Shown: in pieces, positions 10,269 through 23,727 of the stretch
Layout: every line of letters begins with the position of its first letter
Numbering within the stretch: position 1 is the first letter of the stretch
Assembly (NCBI RefSeq): GCF_013149805.1
Contig: NZ_JABEZT010000002.1
Coordinates: 124,001-188,000, forward strand
DNA from: Isoptericola chiayiensis
GTDB taxonomy: Bacteria; Actinomycetota; Actinomycetes; Actinomycetales; Cellulomonadaceae
Direction of reading: 5' to 3'
Length of the DNA: 64,000 bases
Notes under the pieces: generated by a model
Told to the model about the DNA's origin: nothing
What the model saw: the letters and a program-made list of their open reading frames with translations, nothing else
Database searches by the model: none
Translations under genes and position numbers: made by a program

Positions 10269-10340
10269 TACGTTCGACGGGCCGAGGACGTCCCGGACCA
10301 CCCTTGAAGCAACGCGCCCGCACGCGGGCGCAGGAGGACG
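10269..10340 (+). promoter_or_regulatory. gltB promoter and leader with hairpin by the ribosome site
   Basis: TACGTT at 10269-10274 fits a TANNNT -10 box. The resulting leader contains a GC-rich hairpin, GCGCCCG(CACG)CGGGCGC at 10314-10331, ending next to the AGGAGG ribosome site at 10332-10337. That placement could modulate translation, but no known riboswitch class is recognised. Confidence 0.4.
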
Positions 10341-10346
10341 GTGTTG

Positions 10347-14907
<4,561 letters not shown>

Positions 14908-14915
<8 letters not shown>

Positions 14916-16374
14916 TCCCCGTGGATTTCTGAAGGTGCGGGAGCGGGAGCTCCCCAAGAGCCGACCGGTCGAGGTCCGGCTGCGCGACTGGAAGGACACC
15001 TACGCGCAGCGGCAGGAGGGCCAGCCGTTCCTCAAGGAGCAGGCCGGCCGCTGCATGGACTGCGGCATCCCGTTCTGCCACCAGGGCTGCCCGCTGGGGA
15101 ACCTCATCCCCGAGTGGAACGACCTGGTGCGGACCGACCAGTGGGCCGACGCCATCGAGCGGCTGCACGCGACGAACAACTTCCCGGAGTTCACGGGCCG
15201 CGTGTGTCCCGCGCCGTGCGAGACGAGCTGCGTGCTGGGGATCAACCAGCCGGCGGTGACGATCAAGAACATCGAGGTCTCGATCATCGACGAGGCGTTC
15301 GAGCGCGGCCTGGTGGCACCCCAGGTGCCGCAGCGCCTGACGGGTTCGACGGTCGCGGTCGTCGGCTCCGGGCCTGCCGGGCTCGCCGCCGCCCAGCAGC
15401 TCACGCGGGCCGGGCACACGGTCGTGGTGTACGAGCGGGACGACGCGATCGGCGGCCTGCTGCGCTACGGCATCCCCGACTTCAAGCTCGAGAAGGAGCA
15501 CATCGAGCGACGTCTCGAGCAGATGGAGGCCGAGGGCACCCGGTTCCGACCGGGCGTCGCCATCGGCACGGACATCACGTGGGACGCGCTGCGACGCCGG
15601 TTCGACGCCGTCGTCGTCGCCACGGGGGCGACCGTGCCCCGCGACCTGCCGGTGCCGGGCCGTGAGCTCGACGGTGTGCACTACGCGATGGACTTCCTGA
15701 CGCCGTCGAACAAGGCCGTGGCGGGACAGCCCGTCGAGGGCGCCCCGCACGCCGAGGGCAAGCACGTCATCGTCATCGGCGGTGGCGACACCGGGTCCGA
15801 CTGCGTCGGCACCTCCCTGCGCCAGGGCGCGGCGAGCGTCACCACGCTGGCGATCGGCAAGAAGCCGCCGACCGAGCGGCCCGCGCACCAGCCCTGGCCC
15901 ACCGACCCGATCCTGTTCGAGGTCTCGAGCTCGCACGAGGAGGGCGGGGAGCGCTCCTTCCTGGCCTCGACCGTCGAGTTCGTCGGGGACGAGGACGGTC
16001 ACGTGCGGTCGCTGACGGTGGCCGAGACCGAGTACCTCGAGGACGGCCGCCGGGTCCCCAAGCCGGGCACGGAGCGCCAGATCCCGGCGGACCTGGTGCT
16101 GATCGCGATGGGCTTCACCGGTCCGGAGACCCCCGAGCTGGTGCAGCAGACCGGCGCCGAGACGACCGGCCGCGGGCTGGTGCGCCGCGGCGACGACTAC
16201 GCGTCCTCGCTGCCCGGCGTGTTCGTGGCCGGCGACGCCGGCCGTGGCCAGTCCCTGATCGTGTGGGCGATCGCGGAGGGCCGGGCGGCCGCCGCCGCGG
16301 TGGACGCCTACCTGCAGGGGAGCACCGAGCTGCCGGCTCCGGTGGGCCCCAGGACGGTCGCGCTGCGAGGATGA
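14908..16374 (+). CDS. gltD: glutamate synthase, small subunit
   Basis: 488-residue FAD/NADPH subunit that feeds electrons to GltB. The N-terminal cysteine motifs [17 protein letters not shown] and [12 protein letters not shown] bind 4Fe-4S clusters; the FAD site is [13 protein letters not shown] and the NADPH site [14 protein letters not shown] at 14908 overlaps the end of gltB, giving [16 protein letters not shown] as the N terminus, usual for the family. A terminator follows, so gltBD forms its own operon. Confidence 0.96.
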
Positions 16375-16381
16375 GAACGAC

Positions 16382-16430
16382 CCCGGGTCCCCGTCGGGGA
16401 CCCGGGCCTGGCTCCGGTCGCGCCGGAGCC
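16382..16430 (+). terminator. double hairpin after gltBD
   Basis: First hairpin: perfect 11-bp stem CCCGGGTCCCC / GGGGACCCGGG with a GTC loop (16382-16406). Second: GGCTCCGG / CCGGAGCC with a 5-nt loop (16410-16430). They lie between gltD and pyk and most likely end gltBD transcription; the second may belong to the pyk leader. Confidence 0.7.
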
Positions 16431-16452
16431 GTACGACGACGAGGCTGGAGAC

Positions 16453-17892
16453 ATGCGCAGAGCGAAGATCGTGTGCACCATCGGACCCGCGACGGCATCC
16501 CCGGAGAAGCTCCGGGAGCTGGTCGACGCGGGTATGGACGTGGCCCGGATCAACCGGAGCCACGGAGAGCAGTCGGAGCACGAGGCCGTCTACCACGGTG
16601 TGCGCACGGCGGCGAAGGAGGCCGGGCGCAACGTCGCGGTGCTCGTGGACCTGCAGGGCCCGAAGATCCGCCTGGGACGTTTCGGCGGTGACGAGAAGCA
16701 CTTCCTCGACGAGGGCGACACCCTCACCATCACGACCGAGGACGTGGTCGGGACGCGCGAGCTCGTCTCGACCACCCACAAGGGCCTCCCGCAGGACGCA
16801 CGGGTGGGCGACCCGATCCTCATCGACGACGGCAAGGTGCGCGTGCGCGTCACCGCGGTCGACGGCCCCCGGGTCGAGACGGTCGTCGAGGTGCCCGGCC
16901 CGGTGTCCAACAACAAGGGCCTCAACCTGCCCGGCGTCGCGGTCTCCGTGCCCGCGCTGAGCGAAAAGGACACCGACGACCTGCGCTGGGCGCTGCGTCT
17001 CGGCGCGGACCTCATCGCGCTGTCCTTCGTGCGCAGCGCCGCCGACTACGACGACGTGCGCCGCATCATGGAGGACGAGGGCCGGGTCGTCCCGGTCATC
17101 GCGAAGATCGAGAAGCCCCAGGCGGTGGACAACCTCGAGGAGGTCGTCGACGCGTTCGACGGGTTCATGGTGGCCCGTGGCGACCTGGCCGTGGAGATGC
17201 CGCTCGAGCAGGTGCCGCTGGTCCAGAAGCGGATCATCGAGATGGCGCGGCGCAACGCCAAGCCGGTGATCGTGGCGACCCAGGTGCTGGAGTCGATGAC
17301 CACCAGCCCGCGCCCGACGCGCGCCGAGGCCTCGGACTGCGCCAACGCCGTGCTCGACGGTGCCGACGCGGTCATGCTGTCCGGCGAGACGTCGGTGGGC
17401 GACTACCCCATCATCACGGTGGAGACGATGGCCTCGATCATCGCCTCGACCGAGGAGATGGGACGCGAGCGGATCGCCCCGCTGGGGTCCACGCCGCACA
17501 CCCGCGGCGGCGTCATCACCCGTGCCGCCGCCGAGATCGCCAACTCGCTCGACGTGAAGTACCTGGTGACGTTCACGCAGTCGGGCGACTCGGCGAAGCG
17601 GATGTCGCGGCTGCGCTCCGGCATCCCGCTGCTGGCGTTCACCCCGGAGGAGTCGGTGCGGCACGTGCTGGCCCTGACGTGGGGCACGACGACGTACCAG
17701 GTGCCCGAGGTCGGCTCCGTCGACGCGATGGTGAGCCAGGTCGACCAGACGCTGCAGGCCAACGGCCTGGCCGAGGTCGGCGACCGGGTCGTCATCGTCT
17801 CCGGCGCCCCCGTGGGCGTCCCGGGCACGACGAACTCGATCCTGGTGCACAAGGTCGGCAGCAGCTCGGACGCGCACGCGATCGCGGAGTGA
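16453..17892 (+). CDS. pyk: pyruvate kinase
   Basis: 479-residue enzyme making pyruvate and ATP from phosphoenolpyruvate. N terminus RRAKIVCTIGPATASPEKL, active-site region VPVIAKIEKPQAV followed by MVARGDLAVEMPLEQVP, and SGETSVGDYP are all family hallmarks. ATG preceded by CTGGAGAC. The C-terminal allosteric domain is complete. Followed by a long hairpin shared with the convergent tRNA gene. Confidence 0.97.
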   Translation: MRRAKIVCTIGPATASPEKLRELVDAGMDVARINRSHGEQSEHEAVYHGVRTAAKEAGRNVAVLVDLQGPKIRLGRFGGDEKHFLDEGDTLTITTEDVVGTRELVSTTHKGLPQDARVGDPILIDDGKVRVRVTAVDGPRVETVVEVPGPVSNNKGLNLPGVAVSVPALSEKDTDDLRWALRLGADLIALSFVRSAADYDDVRRIMEDEGRVVPVIAKIEKPQAVDNLEEVVDAFDGFMVARGDLAVEMPLEQVPLVQKRIIEMARRNAKPVIVATQVLESMTTSPRPTRAEASDCANAVLDGADAVMLSGETSVGDYPIITVETMASIIASTEEMGRERIAPLGSTPHTRGGVITRAAAEIANSLDVKYLVTFTQSGDSAKRMSRLRSGIPLLAFTPEESVRHVLALTWGTTTYQVPEVGSVDAMVSQVDQTLQANGLAEVGDRVVIVSGAPVGVPGTTNSILVHKVGSSSDAHAIAE

Positions 17893-17910
17893 CGGCGCGG
17901 TCCTGACCGA

Positions 17911-17948
17911 CGAAGGCCCGGTCCACCAGGCGGTGGACCGGGCCTTCG
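17911..17948. terminator. bidirectional terminator between pyk and the tRNA
   Basis: Perfect 17-bp stem, CGAAGGCCCGGTCCACC against GGTGGACCGGGCCTTCG, with loop AGGC. It lies 18 nt after pyk and 12 nt beyond the tRNA 3' end on the other strand, so it can serve both. Confidence 0.85.
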
Positions 17949-17960
17949 TGTCGGTCGTCG

Positions 17961-18034
17961 TGCCCCGGGCGGGATTCGAACCCGCACTGGATCGGGTTTG
18001 AGCCGATTGCCTCTGCCGGTTGGGCTACCGGGGC
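17961..18034 (-). tRNA. tRNA with CAA anticodon (Leu), class I shape
   Basis: 74-nt cloverleaf on the minus strand: acceptor GCCCCGG/CCGGGGC with discriminator A73, D stem GCC/GGC with GG in the loop, anticodon stem ATCGG/CCGAT with loop CTCAAAC (anticodon CAA, codon UUG), T arm GCGGG-TTCGAAT-CCCGC. The variable loop is only 5 nt (CCAGT), whereas bacterial tRNA-Leu normally has a long variable arm. CCA is not encoded. Leu is assigned by anticodon and A73 only; what it is charged with is not proven. Confidence 0.85.
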
Positions 18035-18158
18035 GTGCGCGCTGCTCATCGAACCACATCGCACGGTGCGGTGCCCAACCCGTCCGGTGCACGGCCGGCG
18101 TGCGCACGGTCACAGCACGGTGACGGTGTCGACGTGCGCACCCCGGGTCGGTGGGGAC

Positions 18159-18164
18159 TACGAT
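18159..18164 (+). promoter_or_regulatory. -10 box giving a leaderless ANTAR regulator mRNA
   Basis: TACGAT followed by exactly 7 nt and then GTG 18172. Transcription would start at or next to the start codon, so the mRNA is predicted leaderless. This argues for GTG 18172 over the in-frame ATG 18163, which lies inside the box. Confidence 0.6.
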
Positions 18165-18171
18165 GAGAGGC

Positions 18172-18828
18172 GTGACCGACGAGAAGCTGAACCTCGACCT
18201 GCCCCCGCTGATCGACGAGGACACCGAGTCCACGCCGGCGGCGCCGCCCTCGAAGCCGGCGCGGCGCGCGGTCGTGGCGGAGGACGAGGCCCTCATCCGC
18301 ATGGACGTCGTCGAGACGCTGCGCGAGGCGGGGTTCGACGTCGTGGGCGAGGCCGGTGACGGCGAGACCGCCGTGAACCTGGCGACCGAGCTCAAGCCGG
18401 ACGTCGTCGTCATGGACGTCAAGATGCCCGAGCTCGACGGCATCTCCGCCGCGGAGCGCATCGGCAAGGCCCACGCGGCGCCGGTCGTGCTGCTGACGGC
18501 CTTCTCGCAGACCGAGCTCGTCGAGCGGGCGCGCGACGCCGGCGCGATGGCCTACGTGGTCAAGCCCTTCACCCCGGCGGACCTGCTGCCCGCGGTCGAG
18601 ATCGCGATCTCCCGCTACCAGCAGATCGGCGCCCTGGAGTCCGAGGTCGCGGACCTGCAGGACCGGTTCGAGACGCGCAAGCGCGTCGACCGCGCCAAGG
18701 GCCTGCTGATGACGAAGATGGGGCTGAGCGAGCCCGAGTCGTTCCGCTGGATCCAGAAGACCTCGATGGACCGACGCCTGACCATGCGCGAGGTGGCCGA
18801 CGCGGTCATCGACCAGGTGGGCGCCTGA
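18172..18828 (+). CDS. pdtaR: ANTAR-domain response regulator (PdtaR-like)
   Basis: 218 residues: a disordered N-terminal stretch, a receiver domain from about residue 37 (VVAEDEALIRMDVVETLREA, phosphoacceptor Asp in VVVMDVKMPELDG, Lys in VVKPFTPADL), and a C-terminal ANTAR RNA-binding domain (RVDRAKGLLMTKMGLSEPES). ANTAR proteins act as phosphorylation-controlled antiterminators on tandem hexaloop RNA hairpins. The match to mycobacterial PdtaR is by domain order and by its place between pyk and polA. No cognate histidine kinase is adjacent. Confidence 0.88.
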   Translation: MTDEKLNLDLPPLIDEDTESTPAAPPSKPARRAVVAEDEALIRMDVVETLREAGFDVVGEAGDGETAVNLATELKPDVVVMDVKMPELDGISAAERIGKAHAAPVVLLTAFSQTELVERARDAGAMAYVVKPFTPADLLPAVEIAISRYQQIGALESEVADLQDRFETRKRVDRAKGLLMTKMGLSEPESFRWIQKTSMDRRLTMREVADAVIDQVGA

Positions 18829-18839
18829 GACACGTTGTG

Positions 18840-18876
18840 CGACTCCCTGGTGACCAGTAAGGTCACCAGGGAGTCG
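18840..18876 (+). terminator. terminator after the ANTAR regulator
   Basis: Perfect 16-bp stem, CGACTCCCTGGTGACC against GGTCACCAGGGAGTCG, with loop AGTAA, 11 nt after the stop codon. Confidence 0.85.
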
Positions 18877-18935
18877 TGATCGTTTCGTGACCTTCAGTAC
18901 GTGACGAGGTCACCCGTCGTCGAGGGGAGTTGTCG

Positions 18936-19685
18936 ATGCGTCCCACGGTCGAGGTGCGCAGCGCGACCGAGGAGGACCTGCGGGCGGTCGCCGCCCTGGC
19001 GGTGGACCTCGGACCCGACGGCGGCAGCGCGGCCACGACCGACCCCGCCCGGCTGCTGGAGCACCTCAGCGTGCTGGTCGCGGCCGGCGGCCAGGTGCTC
19101 GTCGCGTGCGACGACGACCGGGTGGTCGGCTTCCTGCTGCAGCGGGTGCTGGGACCCAGGATGTTCGCCACGACGCCGAACCTCTACGTGGACGCCATCG
19201 GCGTCGACCCCGCGTGGCGTCGCCGGGGCGTGGGTCGCGCGCTGCTCGCCGCGGCGCTGGGCACGGCCCGTGCCGCACAGGCCGACAGCATCTACTGCGC
19301 GCCGGCGCCCGGCGCGCGCGAGATGCACCGCTTCCTGGCCCGGTTGGGGTTCGCCCCGGCAGCCGGCCACCGGGTCGTGGCCGTGCCGGCGCTCGAGCGT
19401 CGGCTCGCCCAGGAGCCGACCGCGGGGCCCACGGTGGTCCGACGGCGGGACGGGGCGCGTCGACGGCGTCGTGACGCCACCCGGGCCGCCATCGAGGATC
19501 TCGTGGCGCGTCGTCGGCGCGCGCGGGAGGCCGGGCTGCCGACCGGACCGGTCGACCTGCGCGCGTTCCAGGCCCAGCAGGCCGCCGCGGAGGCCGAGGC
19601 CGAGGCCGCGGAGCACGCCGCCGACACCGACGAGATCCGGCTCGAGGACGTCGCGGTCGACAGCCGCAGCTCGACGGCGTCCTGA
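18936..19685 (+). CDS. GNAT N-acetyltransferase with C-terminal extension
   Basis: 249 residues. The acetyl-CoA motif is clear: VDAIGVDPAWRRRGVGRALL around residues 87-106. After the roughly 150-residue catalytic domain comes a basic Arg-rich segment and an Ala/Glu-rich stretch (QAQQAAAEAEAEAAEHAAD) likely to be helical. ATG 18936 is chosen from GAGGGGAG 6 nt upstream rather than TTG 18930. The substrate is unknown. It converges on the thioesterase gene with only 5 nt between stop codons. Confidence 0.8.
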   Translation: MRPTVEVRSATEEDLRAVAALAVDLGPDGGSAATTDPARLLEHLSVLVAAGGQVLVACDDDRVVGFLLQRVLGPRMFATTPNLYVDAIGVDPAWRRRGVGRALLAAALGTARAAQADSIYCAPAPGAREMHRFLARLGFAPAAGHRVVAVPALERRLAQEPTAGPTVVRRRDGARRRRRDATRAAIEDLVARRRRAREAGLPTGPVDLRAFQAQQAAAEAEAEAAEHAADTDEIRLEDVAVDSRSSTAS

Positions 19686-19690
19686 CGAGG

Positions 19691-20116
19691 TCAGGGTGCG
19701 TCGAGCACCATGCAGGTCAGCCGTGCGGTCGCGACGCGTCGGCCGTCGTCGTCCATCACGACGATCTCGTAGGACGCCGTCGAGCGGCCCAGGTGCAGCG
19801 CCGTCGCCGTCCCGTGGACGGTGCCGCGCCGGACCCCGCGATGATGCGTGATGCCCAGCTCGATCCCGACCGCCGCGCGGCCGGGGCCGGCGTGCATCTG
19901 GGCGGCCACGGACCCGAGGGTCTCGGCGAGCGCCGCGGTGGCGCCACCGTGCAGGAGCCCCGCCGGCTGGGTGTTCCCGGCCACGGGCATCGTGCCCGAG
20001 GCGCCCTCGGGACCGACGTGGGTCAGTTCGATCCCCGTCCGCTCGAGGAGGGTGCCGCGGGCGGCCTGCTGCCACTCGTCGGGCGTGCGGGGGTGCGAGG
20101 GCCTCGTGTCGGTCAT
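19691..20116 (-). CDS. hotdog-fold thioesterase (PaaI-like)
   Basis: 141-residue single-domain hotdog protein starting MTDTRPSHPRTPDEW. The family motif is present as GLLHGGATAALAETLGSVAA, with the conserved HGG that positions the acyl-CoA substrate. Such proteins hydrolyse aromatic or medium-chain acyl-CoA esters; the actual substrate is unknown. It is divergent from polA with only about 20 nt between the starts, so the two share a compact promoter region. Confidence 0.85.
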   Translation of the reverse strand: MTDTRPSHPRTPDEWQQAARGTLLERTGIELTHVGPEGASGTMPVAGNTQPAGLLHGGATAALAETLGSVAAQMHAGPGRAAVGIELGITHHRGVRRGTVHGTATALHLGRSTASYEIVVMDDDGRRVATARLTCMVLDAP

Positions 20117-20122
20117 GGACTG

Positions 20123-20128
20123 TAGGTT
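20123..20128 (+). promoter_or_regulatory. -10 box giving leaderless polA mRNA
   Basis: TAGGTT, 7 nt, then GTG 20136. The spacing places the transcript start at the start codon, and no ribosome site precedes it. Confidence 0.55.
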
Positions 20129-20135
20129 GGCACCC

Positions 20136-22841
20136 GTGACGACCTCAGCGCGAACCGGGACCGGAACACAGGGCACGCGGCTCCTGCTCATCGACGGCCA
20201 CTCCATGGCCTACCGGGCGTTCTACGCCCTGCCCGACACCCTGGCCACGTCGAGCGGTCAGGTGACCAACGCCGTCTACGGCTTCGCGTCGATGCTGACG
20301 AACCTGCTGCGCGACGAGCAGCCGACGCACGTCGCCGTCGCCTTCGACGCCGGCCGCGTGACGTTCCGCACCGAGCGCTACGCCGAGTACAAGGCCACGC
20401 GCGACGCCACGCCCGAGGTGTTCCGCGGTCAGGTGCCGCTCATCCGCGAGGTGCTCGAGGCGTTGCGCGTGCCCGCGCTGCAGCGTGAGGGCATCGAGGC
20501 CGACGACATCCTGGCCACGCTCGCACGGCAGGGCGCGGAGGCCGGGATGGAGGTGCTGGTCTGCTCGGGCGACCGCGACGCGCTGCAGCTCGTCACCGAC
20601 CGCGTCACCGTCCTCTACCCGAAGAAGGGCGTCTCCGAGCTGAGCCGCATGACGCCGGCCGCCGTCGAGGAGAAGTACAAGGTCGCTCCCGAGCGGTACC
20701 CGGACCTGGCCGCGCTGGTGGGGGAGACCAGCGACAACCTGCCCGGGGTTCCGGGCGTCGGCCCGGGCGTGGCGGCGAAGTGGATCACCCAGTTCGGCGA
20801 CCTGGACTCGCTGCTGGAGCGCCAGGACGAGCTCACGGGAAAGCGCGGCGAGGCGCTGCGCGAGCACGCGGCGCAGGTGCGGCTCAACCGGGAGCTGAAC
20901 GCCCTGCTGACCGACGTCGAGCTGCCGCTGGGCATCGACGACCTGGCCGTCGCGGGCTTCGACCGCGAGGCGGTCCACCGGGTCTCGGACGCGCTGCAGT
21001 TCGGTGCCCTGCGCGACCGGCTGCTCGCCGTCGACCCCGCGGGACACGAGGCGGACGCCGCGCCCGGCGACGCGGTCCGGGTGACGCTGCACGACGGCGA
21101 CCTGGCGTCGTGGCTCGCCGCGCACGCCGGTCGGCGCGTCGGGCTGGACGTCTCCGGCGTCGCACGTCCGGGGCTCGGGGACGCCTGGCAGGTGGCGCTG
21201 GCCACGGGGAGCGACGCGGGGGAGGCGTCCGCCGTCGTCGTCGACCTGGCGGACCTGGACGGGGCGCAGGAGGAGTCGCTGCGGTCCTGGCTCGCGGATG
21301 CCGCGGCGCCGAAGGCCGTGCACGGTGCCAAGTCGGCGTGGCACATGCTGGCCTCGCGCGACCTCGACCTGCACGGCGTCACCTTCGACACCGAGCTCGC
21401 CGCCTACCTGTGCTACCCCGACCAGCGCGGCTACGACCTGGCGGACCTGGTGCTGCGGCATCTGGGCCGGGACCTCGCGGCCGCCGACGACGCCGCGCAG
21501 GGCGCGCTCGACCTCGAGCTGGACGCCGCGGCACCCGGGTCGGAGGCGGCGGCGCGGGCCGTTGCGGTCGTCGACCTGGCCGAGGCGCTCGACCCCGGCC
21601 TGGACGACCGCGGGGCACGCAGCCTCCTCGACGACGTCGAGATGCCCCTGTCCGCGGTGCTCGCCCGCATGGAGGCCACGGGCATCGCCACCGATACGGA
21701 CTTCCTCGGCGGGCTGGAGGCCTCCTTCGCCCAGGCCGTCGCCACGTCGGCGGCCGAGGCGTACGACGTCATCGGCCGGGAGGTGAACCTCGGCAGCCCC
21801 AAGCAGCTCCAGGAGGTGCTGTTCGACCAGCTGGCGATGCCGAGGACGAAGAAGATCAAGACGGGGTACACCACCGACGCCGCCTCGCTGCAGGACCTGT
21901 TCACCCGCACCGAGCACCCGTTCCTGGCGCACCTCCTCGCCCACCGCGACGCCGCCAAGCTGCGCACCACGGTCGAGGGGCTGCTCAAGGCGGTCCACCC
22001 CGACGGTCGGATCCGCACCACGTTCCAGCAGACGATCGCGGCCACCGGGCGGCTCAGCTCGACGGACCCGAACCTGCAGAACATCCCGATCCGGACGGAG
22101 GCCGGGCGTCGGATCCGCCAGGCGTTCCGCGTCGGCGAGGGGTACGACGTGCTCCTGACCGCCGACTACAGCCAGATCGAGATGCGGATCATGGCCCACC
22201 TGTCCGGCGACGAGGGCCTCATCGAGGCCTTCAGGTCGGGGGAGGACCTGCACCGGTACGTCGGGTCCCGGGTCTTCGACGTCGACCCGGCCGCCGTGAC
22301 CTCCGAGATGCGCGCGAAGGTCAAGGCCATGAGCTACGGCCTGGCCTACGGTCTGAGCGCCTACGGGCTCTCGCAGCAGCTCACGATCCCGACGGGCGAG
22401 GCCCAGGCCCTGATGGACGACTACTTCACCCGCTTCGGCGGCGTGCGGGACTACCTGACCGGCGTCGTCGAGGAGGCGCGCGCCACCGGGTACACCGCCA
22501 CGATCCTGGGTCGGCGGCGCTACCTGCCCGACCTGACCAGCGACAACCGCCAGCGTCGCCAGATGGCCGAGCGGATGGCGCTCAACGCGCCCATCCAGGG
22601 CAGCGCGGCGGACATCATCAAGCTCGCCATGCTCGGGGTCCAGCACGCGATCGACGCGCAGGAGCTGCGCTCGCGCCTGCTGCTGCAGGTGCACGACGAG
22701 CTCGTCGTCGAGGTGGCCCCGGGGGAGCGCGACGCCGTGGAGGCCCTGCTCCGCGACCAGATGGGCGCCGCGGTCCGCCTCGACGTCCCGCTCGACGTGT
22801 CGGTCGGCTCCGGGACCACGTGGCACGACGCCGGCCACTGA
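20136..22841 (+). CDS. polA: DNA polymerase I
   Basis: 901 residues, full length. The N-terminal 5' nuclease domain starts LLLIDGHSMAYRAFYALP and carries the Asp-rich EGIEADDILATLA; the central proofreading-like domain appears degenerate (GLDVSG where active enzymes have DTET), as usual in Actinobacteria. Polymerase motifs: A TADYSQIEMRIMAHLSGDE, B RAKVKAMSYGLAYGLSAYG, C LLQVHDELVVEV. It removes RNA primers and fills repair gaps, including those left by the UvrABC enzymes encoded in this window. GTG start set by the -10 box spacing. Confidence 0.97.
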   Translation: MTTSARTGTGTQGTRLLLIDGHSMAYRAFYALPDTLATSSGQVTNAVYGFASMLTNLLRDEQPTHVAVAFDAGRVTFRTERYAEYKATRDATPEVFRGQVPLIREVLEALRVPALQREGIEADDILATLARQGAEAGMEVLVCSGDRDALQLVTDRVTVLYPKKGVSELSRMTPAAVEEKYKVAPERYPDLAALVGETSDNLPGVPGVGPGVAAKWITQFGDLDSLLERQDELTGKRGEALREHAAQVRLNRELNALLTDVELPLGIDDLAVAGFDREAVHRVSDALQFGALRDRLLAVDPAGHEADAAPGDAVRVTLHDGDLASWLAAHAGRRVGLDVSGVARPGLGDAWQVALATGSDAGEASAVVVDLADLDGAQEESLRSWLADAAAPKAVHGAKSAWHMLASRDLDLHGVTFDTELAAYLCYPDQRGYDLADLVLRHLGRDLAAADDAAQGALDLELDAAAPGSEAAARAVAVVDLAEALDPGLDDRGARSLLDDVEMPLSAVLARMEATGIATDTDFLGGLEASFAQAVATSAAEAYDVIGREVNLGSPKQLQEVLFDQLAMPRTKKIKTGYTTDAASLQDLFTRTEHPFLAHLLAHRDAAKLRTTVEGLLKAVHPDGRIRTTFQQTIAATGRLSSTDPNLQNIPIRTEAGRRIRQAFRVGEGYDVLLTADYSQIEMRIMAHLSGDEGLIEAFRSGEDLHRYVGSRVFDVDPAAVTSEMRAKVKAMSYGLAYGLSAYGLSQQLTIPTGEAQALMDDYFTRFGGVRDYLTGVVEEARATGYTATILGRRRYLPDLTSDNRQRRQMAERMALNAPIQGSAADIIKLAMLGVQHAIDAQELRSRLLLQVHDELVVEVAPGERDAVEALLRDQMGAAVRLDVPLDVSVGSGTTWHDAGH

Positions 22842-22847
22842 GCCGGG

Positions 22848-23639
22848 TCAGTCCTTGGTCGTCACGAACACGGCCGTGCCCGGCAGGTAGGCGCCCCGGA
22901 CGGGACCCCAGCCGCCCCACTCCTGGGAGTTCCAGGAGGGCCACTCGGGCTCGACGACGTCGCGCAGGCGCAGCCCGGCCGCGGCCACCTGGCGGACGTG
23001 GTCGCCGATCGTCCGGTGGTGCTCGGCGTACAGCAGCGCGCCGTCGTCGCCGGTCTCCACGTAGGGCCGGCGGTCGAAGTAGGACCGCTGGGCGGTGAGT
23101 CCGCGGCGGCTCGGGTCGTCGGGGAAGGCCCAGCGCAGCGGGTGGGTCACGGCGAAGACCCACCGGCCGCCGTCGCGCAGCACCCGGGCGGCCTCCCGGT
23201 GGATCCGCTCCGCGTCGGGGACGAACGGGATCGCGCCGAACGAGGTGAAGACCACGTCGAAGCTGCCGTCCGCGAACGGCAGGGCGCGGGCGTCCGACTC
23301 GACCTTCGGCACCGCGACGCCCGTGCTCGCGTCGAGACGGGCCGCGGCGTCCAGCATGGCGGGGGCGACGTCGCTCGCCACCACGCGGGCGCCCCGGGCG
23401 GCCAGCCAGCGCGAGCAGTGCGCCGCGCCGGCGCCGAGCTCGAGGACCCGGGCGCCGGCGACGTCCCCGAGCAGCCCCAGCTCGGACTCCGTGACGCCCT
23501 CCGGCCCCCACCGGAAGTCTGCGTCACCCAGGAACGCCCCGTGGTCCGCCAGGTACTCGTCGGCGTTCTCGTGCCACCACCGGCGGGCCGGGGTGCCGTC
23601 GTCGGGCACGTCGCGGTATCCGAACCAGGTCGCGGTCAT
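22848..23639 (-). CDS. class I SAM-dependent methyltransferase
   Basis: 263 residues. The SAM-binding motif I is ARVLELGAGAAHCSRWLAA, followed by ARVVASDVAP (motif II), DARALPFADGSFDVVFTSFG and a Methyltransf_11-type core. The start MTATWFGYRDVPDDG is preferred; ATG 23648 (MWTM...) would add three residues. Substrate unknown: this family includes quinone, lipid and small-molecule methyltransferases. It converges on polA with a 6-nt gap and is divergent from pfkA. Confidence 0.8.
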   Translation of the reverse strand: MTATWFGYRDVPDDGTPARRWWHENADEYLADHGAFLGDADFRWGPEGVTESELGLLGDVAGARVLELGAGAAHCSRWLAARGARVVASDVAPAMLDAAARLDASTGVAVPKVESDARALPFADGSFDVVFTSFGAIPFVPDAERIHREAARVLRDGGRWVFAVTHPLRWAFPDDPSRRGLTAQRSYFDRRPYVETGDDGALLYAEHHRTIGDHVRQVAAAGLRLRDVVEPEWPSWNSQEWGGWGPVRGAYLPGTAVFVTTKD

Positions 23640-23684
23640 GGTCCACATCGTGTCACCCGACACACGCAGGACACACCTGGCCGA

Positions 23685-23690
23685 TAGCCT
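23685..23690 (+). promoter_or_regulatory. -10 box of pfkA
   Basis: TAGCCT matches TANNNT; predicted transcript start near 23697, giving a roughly 30-nt leader that includes the GAGGAG ribosome site at about 23716-23721. Confidence 0.45.
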
Positions 23691-23727
23691 CGGGGTGGCC
23701 GCGGACCGTCGAGACGAGGAGAGCACC

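Noticed and set aside
19681-19695. CCTGA-CGAGG-TCAGG hairpin over the GNAT and thioesterase stops
   Set aside because: Only 5 bp and made of stop-codon context; too weak to call a terminator.
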